Source: Chlorops oryzae (taxonomy: Eukaryota > Arthropoda > Insecta > Diptera > Chloropidae). Taken from it: DNA of 64,000 bases. Below the pieces are notes generated by a model, which was given only the letters and a program-made list of their open reading frames with translations, was not told the origin of the DNA and did not search any database. This document shows positions 56,701 through 64,000 of the stretch, one piece after another. The stretch's first letter is position 1, and every line of letters begins with the position of its first letter. The position numbers were made by a program, and so were the translations under genes. The DNA is taken from positions 10,991,507 to 11,055,506 of the forward strand of contig CM035807.1 in the NCBI GenBank assembly GCA_020466095.1. Reading direction: 5' to 3'.

Positions 56701-57635
56701 GAGAATATTCCCTTCGGCATTTTAGCATATCGCAGAAAAGAGTACCTGTACTGCAGTTCTTCTTATGCTTCTGCTGCCTTCTAAGGACATTCTCAGACAA
56801 TTTTCCTAGTCTGTTGAGGCGCTGCATTTTTTCCTTTTCCTTTTTTTTTTCTTTTTAATGGCTCACATATGGACTTGGTCCGATTGACCACTGTTTCAAG
56901 GTAGTCACTCATTAATTGCTTTAATGCGAATGCTTTTTCAAAACGTTTGACAAGTGATTTTATGGTGACCTTTTGTTAAAAAATATTGCCGTCTTCATTT
57001 TTAGGAAGAAATTTTGTCCGAGCGTGAGAAAGAAAAATATTCTTTGTGTTCGAGAAAATCAAAGTGTTAAAATGCCTAGTAAAAGAGTATATGGATTAAT
57101 ATCTAAATCGAACAGTGGACGATCTTCATTCAATCGGAGTTTAAGCGATCGATCCGAAATCGAAATAAAATTTTAAAATAGCGAAGAAAATCACTGATTT
57201 TCGATTTGGCAAACACTCTGTCTATGGGTGAACACATGACAAGAAAACTAGGGGGAATCAAAAGGGGGAAATAAAGACTTAAAAAAAGGATATTTGTAAA
57301 ATTATAAACACAGAAAAATCAGAAAATATTTGAAATTAATTATGGATTATTATGGTTACTCAATTTGTGATGTTACTCTCCCTTTCCTCCATTTCGAGGT
57401 AAAAAAAAAAGTAGTCCTTTTGATGTCCATTAGCAGTTCGAAAGTATTACTTGCCCATAAGGACATGCAATGCTTAAAAGGATAACCAAATGCATGATTC
57501 TCAGAGATTTATATAGTAATCCATTATTTGCAAAGAGTCTTCTTTGGATGATATTATTTTTTACTAGGTGCTTTAATGGTTTTCAGTCCAGCAAACATTT
57601 GGAGTGTGAGCCCTAATAATAATAATTTTCTCTTC
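53760..57635. other. Unassigned DNA with a short (GGAT)n run
   Basis: No gene was recognised. (GGAT)n lies near 55903-55921. Around 54430-54480 the minus strand reads TTCAGTCTGACGGTCGTTCC, which resembles a fly initiator (TCAGTC). It lies upstream of sim in the right orientation, but I cannot show it is a start site. Confidence 0.45.
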
Positions 57636-57640
57636 TTGCG

Positions 57641-58455
57641 AAATTTGGCCGATATGAGTTCGAAATCATAATTTTAAGGAGCCCATAATATAGTCATACA
57701 TATATGACTATTTCTGCACTCATATCGGGCACTTGTTTCCGCTCAAATAAGAGCCACAAATTCCTCTTTCCACACACATATCGAGTCCATTTTCCATTTA
57801 TATATCCGCCTTTTATGACTCTGCAGTATTCCCCGGATGTATTCACACCGGATATAAGCATTCCCCGCTTATATGACGCGAATTTTGTATTTGCCTTAAA
57901 TTTCATACAAGAAGCCCCGCTTATAAGCACCATTTTAGGTTTTATCCGAGCAATACATTACTGGTATTTCTGAGACATTTCGCTCATAATATAACTATAT
58001 TTCTATATGTTTCAGACTTCATTTCGAAATTTTGGCCCGATATGAGTTTCGGAGGAATCATTAATTTTAAGGAGCCCATTAAAAGTCATACTAAGGACTA
58101 TTCATGCAGGCTCATTATCGGCACTTGTTTCCGCTCAATATTAGCCACAAATTACACCTCTGTTCCACACTCAATATTCGAGTTACCAATTTTGCGGACA
58201 TTTATATATCCGCCTTTTATGACTCTGCCAAGTCATTCCAACGCGAGTGTTCAATTAGCAACACAGAAGATATGAAGCATCGCTTAAATGCACTGCGATT
58301 GTTGTGCGCATTTGCTAAAAGTTTCATACAAGAAGCCCCCTTGAAAAGCACCATTTTCGAGCATTTTATCCAGTTTAGGGAAATTTATTTTATGGACTTT
58401 ACTCAAAATATAAGCCTCATATTTTCTATATGTTTCAGACTCATTTCGAACTCAT
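57641..58455. repeat. Direct duplication, two units of ~390-430 bp
   Basis: Units begin near 57641 and 58028. Both carry CCGATATGAGTT, TTTTAAGGAGCCCAT, CGGCACTTGTTTCCGCTCAA or a one-base variant, TTTATATATCCGCCTTTTAT, GACTCTGC, TTTCATACAAGAAGCCCC and ATATGTTTCAGAC in the same order. The open frames found here are products of the repeat. Confidence 0.85.
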
Positions 58456-58879
58456 ATTTCTGAGCACTCCGAATAGATTTGCTGGGAAGGGAATCATTTC
58501 GAATGTTTAAAAAAAATTGAAGCATATCTAACGGCGCGACCATTTACAATACATATTTATTGCGATTGATTTTTTCGTAATTTTATTTCAATTAATTGCA
58601 TTAAAGAATAATATTTCTGTTAGTATTTAATAATGATTCGATTGAAATTCCATTTTCCACAAACAATATAATTTTATTTTTTTTTTTTTTTTTTCGCCAA
58701 ACCAATCGGCGATCTTATTTCATTCGTAGCCATTTCGAATTGACGCGCCAGTAAAATACGAAATTATTTTTCAAAATAATGAAGCATTTATTATTTGTTA
58801 TTTGTGTTTGGTAAATAAATAAATACGTAAGCAGCTACTGTTTTGTGGGGGGCTTTTCACACCATAGCCCTCTCAGTAT

Positions 58880-59340
58880 GTGTGTGAGTGTGTGTGTGTG
58901 TGTTTGCGCGTGTACTGTTGACGCTTAAAAGTAAACTTCAAATAAGCAAAATAATAGAAGCAATCCGAAACGGAATGAAAACTGAAAACAACGACAACAC
59001 AACAACAACAAAAACGACCGAAGTGAGAAGAACAACAAAAATAGTAAGAGCAACAAAATGGTCAATAATAAATGCTGAAAAACTCGAAAATATCACGTAA
59101 AATCGATCAACAATACAAACTTGCAGTCGAAATCGTACATAAACGAATCGAACAATAGCCAGCAGCAACAGGAACACAAACAACAACAACAAACAAAACG
59201 GACCAAAAACAACACTGAATATTATGAACTTAACCGGAGAGGAGAGGAAAGGAAATCAAGAGCAAACAACGACGGCAAGCGAACAAAGAGACGGAATAAA
59301 GTAGTACGCAGCAATGAAATTTACAACGCATAATGGGCAA
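58880..59340. other. (GT)n followed by an ACA/CAA-rich tract
   Basis: A GT microsatellite (about 58880-58905) precedes ~380 bases rich in AACAAC and CAACAA triplets on the plus strand. Such tracts occur in fly 5' UTRs and low-complexity coding exons. There is no splice-supported frame or family match, so it is left unassigned. Confidence 0.45.
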
Positions 59341-61054
59341 CCCTAACAGCGGCAGCCATAACAAATTCACAATGGCAACAAAATTACAAAAAAAAAAAAA
59401 ATAAGAAGGAAACTAAAAATCGAATGTGAGATGGGCAAATGTCAGACGAGCAAGAAAAACGAATTAGAATGGCAGCCTAGAAGCTATGTTCGTTTATAGG
59501 CCTGTATATAGCCTTCATGTTCTGGTGTATACTATATGTATTTACCATTAAGAAAGGTCCAAATCGATTAACATAAAACTGATAATTTGTCTACGCCATC
59601 ATAAGGAACTTTAAACAATTTAATGAATGCGGCTCAAATGTGGGGTCAAAACACAAAAGCAAAAAAAAAAACAGCTTCACATATACATACACTCACAGAA
59701 GTTGCCTATAAATATGCAATGAATTTCGTCACTCTCAATATGTCGCTCTCGTTTGATGAGCAGTTTCATTGACGTTTCCCATTATCACTTTGTTGCTGTT
59801 ATATTTCCCAAATTTTCTCGTTTTTCGCCTCCATTCAGTATGTGTTTTCTCTGGTAACTATCAATAGGCAGTTAAAAATATAAAAAAAATTTTTAGAGTA
59901 GGGTAAAAATCCATTATTTACATAAAAAATATATAAGTTTGATTTTTTTTTTAAAGGATATTTGGTATAGAATTAATATCTGAGAGAAAATAAAAAGTTC
60001 GGGCTTTTTTAAGAAACTTCTCATCCTAAGAGTATGAGACACTTTTGTAATTCATGATTCAAGTGATTCATGACAATCGGAAAAACATGCATGAAAAGTG
60101 CATGTAATGTGGTTTTAATTAAAATAGACGTTATAATTGAAAAAATAATTATTCCCCCCACGCAAGTTGAAAAAATAATTTTTCCCGCCCCCCACGCAAA
60201 ACAGAATTGCTACGGCACTGTTCCCGGGGAATTTACTTTTCTCGAGAGTAAAATTATTCTTTTTTAAATATTTGGGGGAAGAAATTTGATGGGAAATTGG
60301 TATTTGATCCATACCATAATTTTCCTTACCCTATCTATTTGAAAAAGGAGAATTTTAGTCTCAAGAAAAGTAAATTCCCTGGAATTCGTTCCCCGGGAAT
60401 ATTCAGAATCGGGCTGATAACCTCAAAACCCGCAAATCGTGCAAAAATTCAGAAAAACGAGTATGTCGCCATGAATTTCTGCACTTGGATGGATTGAGGA
60501 AAGTGTACAGTACAGTGGACGTTCAATAGAAGGTACGAATTATACAATGTCAGGCCCTTTTGGAATGGTGGAAAATTCGTATTATTGGGCACATATTTTT
60601 CTTCCTTTTTTTATGAATAAGCATGAGCAGGTCCGAATTATTTATTGAACCTAAAAAATTACGAAAAAAATGGTGAAATTTTCCATTCATAAATATACAT
60701 ATATGTATATGTATGAAGTATACTTCATTTCATTTGGTAATGATATTGATTGTATGTAAGAACCATTTCCATTTCCATTGATGATTGACGAGTATTCGTC
60801 TCTCTATAATAATACTGAGAGGTTTTATTTTAAGACAACAAGATAGAGTCAAAAAACTGGAATACACTGAAAAAAAATTTTAATTTTGTTTTTCTTTTTG
60901 TGTTAAAATTTTATTCTGTGTCAAATTTCAAATATTTTTTTTTTTTAATTCCTTGTTTTATTACCTGTCAGGGTTAATTTCTTTCATCTCTCTATGTTAA
61001 TTAGTTTTTATTTTAATTTATTATAATAAGATATAAATTGATACCGTTGTTTAG

Positions 61055-61292
61055 TGTATCCGGCCGGATATCGGATATCCGGTTGGTTTCCAGGCCGGAT
61101 AACCGGATATCCGGCTGCCGGGTATTTAATTTTTTTTTTGTTATATATTTTTCGATTTTAAAAATACAATATAGCAAATGTTTAATGTGAGGTATCCGGC
61201 GGCCGGATAAAGATGGTATCCGGTATCCGGCCGGATACTAAATTTAAGGCCAGATACCGGATAATGGCCGGATATCCGTTACAACTCTAATA
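61055..61292. repeat. Cluster of CCGGATATCCGG-like palindromic words
   Basis: About a dozen TATCCGG or CCGGATA words in 240 bases, including GGCCGGATATCGGATATCC and ACCGGATATCCGGCTGCC. The end ATATCCGTTACAACTCTAAT matches the cluster at 35425-35515. Confidence 0.7.
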
Positions 61293-61892
61293 TAAATTTT
61301 TGAAAAAGGATATATTGAAATAATTTTTTCACGGACACTTCAAGACACTTCAAAAACCTAAAAACCGGTTTATAGGAAATTTTTAATAGTGCCTTTCCAA
61401 AAATCAACAAAACTTTTTAAATCCCTTTCAGAGAGCCGATTGCCTTTCCGACCCGTCAAGACCCTTTGCAACGATCTCATACGCTTTTTGAAGGTCATTC
61501 AGATCATCAAATTAAAAAAAATATTCTCTTTATTTAGTAAGATTTCCCTATATTCGAGTTCAAACTTTAAGATTCAAACAGCTGCTCACAAAAAACCAGA
61601 ACACATTTCAAAAGCGAAGACAATAAAATTCATTTATTTTACTTTAGCTGGTGAATAAATTTAAAAAAATTTAAGTAATGCAGTCAGATTGTATCATATC
61701 GAATTCTTAAATATCAATGGAATATTTATATATATATACATAGATATATTTGAAAGAATTTTTTGTTTTAATTCGATAATATCCATTACAAGTCATAAAC
61801 AAATTCAACTGTAAACACACCACCTTCGCAAGAGCTCCACATGCAGACAATAGGAAAACACGGTAAAATGTAATCTTTAAAGGTATTTCTTA

Positions 61893-61975
61893 TTGTTGTT
61901 GTTGTTGTTGTTATTGTTTTTATTGTTATTGTTATTGTTATTGTCTTTGGTCTCAATTGTTCTCTGTTGTTCTTG
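61893..61975. repeat. (TTG)n/(TTATTG)n microsatellite
   Basis: TTGTTG triplets grade into TTATTG hexamers. The Leu-rich and Thr-rich frames across it are repeat products. Confidence 0.85.
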
Positions 61976-63334
61976 TAGTTGCTCAGAAAAATCAATAAAA
62001 AGTCACGTTTTCCAAAATATCACGTTTCACAGATATTCTATGCCAAAGGTATTTACATACCCCGATACGTATGGACGTACATACACACATACGAACATAC
62101 AGCCACATACATATGTACATATATGTATGTCTGTATGGATCTAGTTTTATTCTTGCGCTGTTTGCTTTTGAAAATTCCGCCTCATCGTTGTTTTTGTTGT
62201 TGTCACTGTTTTCTACTATCTATTATTTACATATGTATTTATGTTGGTATGTCGGCAGCCATGTAGGCGTTTGGACAATGTTGAAACAGAGATAAGCCCA
62301 CTTCATCGACTATTATGCTTTATTTCCAGCAAATACATACAGTGATTATACAATGTACATATATGTACAAACATGTGTCTGTGTGTGTGTGTGTGTGAAT
62401 CATATTCGAAGACTATTTGAAATTTGCGAGACAACAAAGCAAATTCGCTTCAATTTTGAATTAATAATAACTAAATTAGAGTGCAAAGCCAGTAGGAAAT
62501 GCTGCCATCAATGCATCAATGGAATTCATGCGATTGGCTATTTCAAGAATTTTGAAGGCTAAAGAATTTAATAAGATCCCTGGAAGAATGACACGAAAGA
62601 AAGAAAGAAGAAAGTTTTAAACGCTGAGACCATCAAAAAAAATTGATGACTTTGTCATATAGTATTGTTGAAAAATTTTTTCCACCTGAAGTAAATTTCA
62701 TATTGAAGGCAAAAAAGTATGTGAAAGTGAACAGAAAGTGATGCTAATAGGTGAATTATTTTATTTTTATTTTTATAGTTTCGTAAAAGCGTAAAATGTG
62801 GACTCGGCACTTTCGATTGCGTTAAAATACTTTTTTTTTGGAATTCCGAAATTTCACTTTCATAAAAAAAAAATTAGTTCATGGTTAATGGTGAGATTTT
62901 ATAAGAATTTCAGTCAAAAGAAATTGGTTTTTTTTTTTTAGACTAAGAGCTTAAAAGCATTTTACGCTTTTATACATCTATGAGATTTATTTTTGAATTT
63001 TCGGTCTTGCGAGAAGGTCAGAGAGTGGAGGTGTTTCCCGGAATTCTTGACTGAGCACAACAATGTTGAAGAATTTCTCTTGAAGCCTGCCAAAAGAGAA
63101 TTTTTTACATTTTAGCAGGGGCGGATTAAGACAATTTGCCACCCTAGGCAGCTGCGATTTTGCCGCCTCAGACACAACCTAATTTTCGCATTTGCACTTT
63201 ATCTAGTGAAAGTACTAATATTGCGCCCTGAATATTTGTCGCCCAAGGAAGCTGCCTATATTGGCTATATGGTTAAGCCGCCATTGCTTTTTAGTGTTAA
63301 TTTTTAGACTAATTTACAGAACTCACATTAAAAA

Positions 63335-63850
63335 GTAAGGGCGTTATAGTCAGCACGTCGAGTGAATCCAAATGTCCGTAACGGTAAATGAACATCTATA
63401 TTTTTGAATTGTAGGTATTTTTTTTATTTTAAAGAGACCCTAAGACCACGCCTACTAGACAGAATTAATTAATGACCGCATATCGACGACTTGTTCAAAT
63501 GCTTGATGGATTTTTCGTATAACAGATAATTATCAAAAGCCACCTAATTGTTATACTTACCCGGAAATAACGAAGGTACATCAAAATCCTCAAAAAAAAA
63601 CTCAAATTCCATCTAAATTTCTCATGAAATTCTGATTTATGAGCAGTTTTAGTGATTTTCATAGCTACTCTAGTACTGAAGGCACCCTTAAAAATAGTCC
63701 TATCTGATCCATTCTCGAACTTGATCTTACTATATCCTTCTATACACATATCCGAAATCGTTAATGCATTGTCAACTTCCGTTCGATCACGAAAACTGTA
63801 TTCAGGCAGATGAGTACAGTCAACAGGCCATTTTCAAGAAGGGTATAAAG
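63335..63850. mobile_element. Second copy of the repeat at 22286-23175
   Basis: Shares AGTAAGGGCGTTATAGTCAG at the left, then CTCTAGTACTGAAGGCACCC and TGATCCATTCTCGAACTTGA, in the order seen in the KaiR1D intron 2 copy. It lacks the GACAGACG tract and inverted end. Confidence 0.6.
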
Positions 63851-64000
63851 TGGAGATTTTCCCGGCCCGGCTTTTTGAATGTACGCAAAATTTGGGGAAC
63901 CTTCTTTGCAGAGATTGGCATGAACAGTTTTTTTATTTTTGTTTACCAACCACCCGAGAATGCCCAAATTTCTCTTCCACGGCGCCATTTGTACAAGAAA

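Noticed and set aside
56150..56725. 191-codon open frame (+)
   Set aside because: Mixed composition with low-complexity Tyr/Phe stretch, no known domain, no splice-supported partner exons.
58938..59192. Val/Leu-rich frame (-) resembling a membrane protein
   Set aside because: Reverse complement of an ACA/CAA-rich tract; hydrophobicity is a repeat artefact.

Overview
This window is nuclear genomic DNA of a higher fly (Diptera, Brachycera). A tephritid fruit fly fits best, but that is inference from protein similarity, gene size and repeat style, not a proven placement. The DNA is AT-rich. It is full of short inverted-repeat elements and (TATG)n, (GAT)n and (GT)n microsatellites. All protein genes are split by spliceosomal introns with GT-AG borders, so most long open frames are chance or shadow frames.

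Layout. Positions 1-18506 hold no gene I can support: AT-rich DNA with several terminal-inverted-repeat (TIR) elements, a minisatellite and a ~700 bp GAT array. Positions 18507-28857 (+) hold a kainate-type ionotropic glutamate receptor that I recognise as KaiR1D (CG3822-like), in 13 visible exons. Its 3' part is damaged: a reading-frame slip lies in exon 12, and the exon that should encode the end of the S2 lobe is absent. Positions 32839-38609 (+) hold the divergent ionotropic receptor Ir93a in 15 exons, nearly complete at about 858 residues, with one base lacking at the exon 3/exon 4 junction. Positions 38836-39616 (-) hold RpS30 (FAU type, ubiquitin-like domain fused to ribosomal protein eS30), convergent with Ir93a. 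Positions 41199-50544 (-) hold the bHLH-PAS factor single-minded (sim), 8 coding exons and 785 codons from the bHLH methionine. Any 5' leader exons of sim would lie above 50544 but were not identified. Positions 50545-64000 hold repeats and unassigned DNA.

How the genes relate. KaiR1D and Ir93a are tandem same-strand members of the ionotropic receptor superfamily: one synaptic (presynaptic glutamate autoreceptor in Drosophila), one a sensory co-receptor for cooling and humidity. From memory, the Drosophila melanogaster counterparts of KaiR1D and Ir93a map near 92F-93A, whereas sim maps at 87D, so this arrangement would mark a rearrangement between the lineages. RpS30 is a housekeeping gene and sim a midline developmental regulator; no operon-like relation is implied.

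Mobile DNA is the other theme. I found a six-copy hAT-like MITE family in and beside sim introns, including one insertion with an 8-bp target duplication whose empty site survives in a tandem duplicate. I also found three TTAA-flanked inverted-repeat elements, a pogo/Tigger-like MITE, several MITEs inside KaiR1D introns (one carrying a tRNA-like segment), and blocks built from CCGGATATCCGG-like or GAACCG-like words. I saw no bacterial-type system, CRISPR array or autonomous transposase gene.
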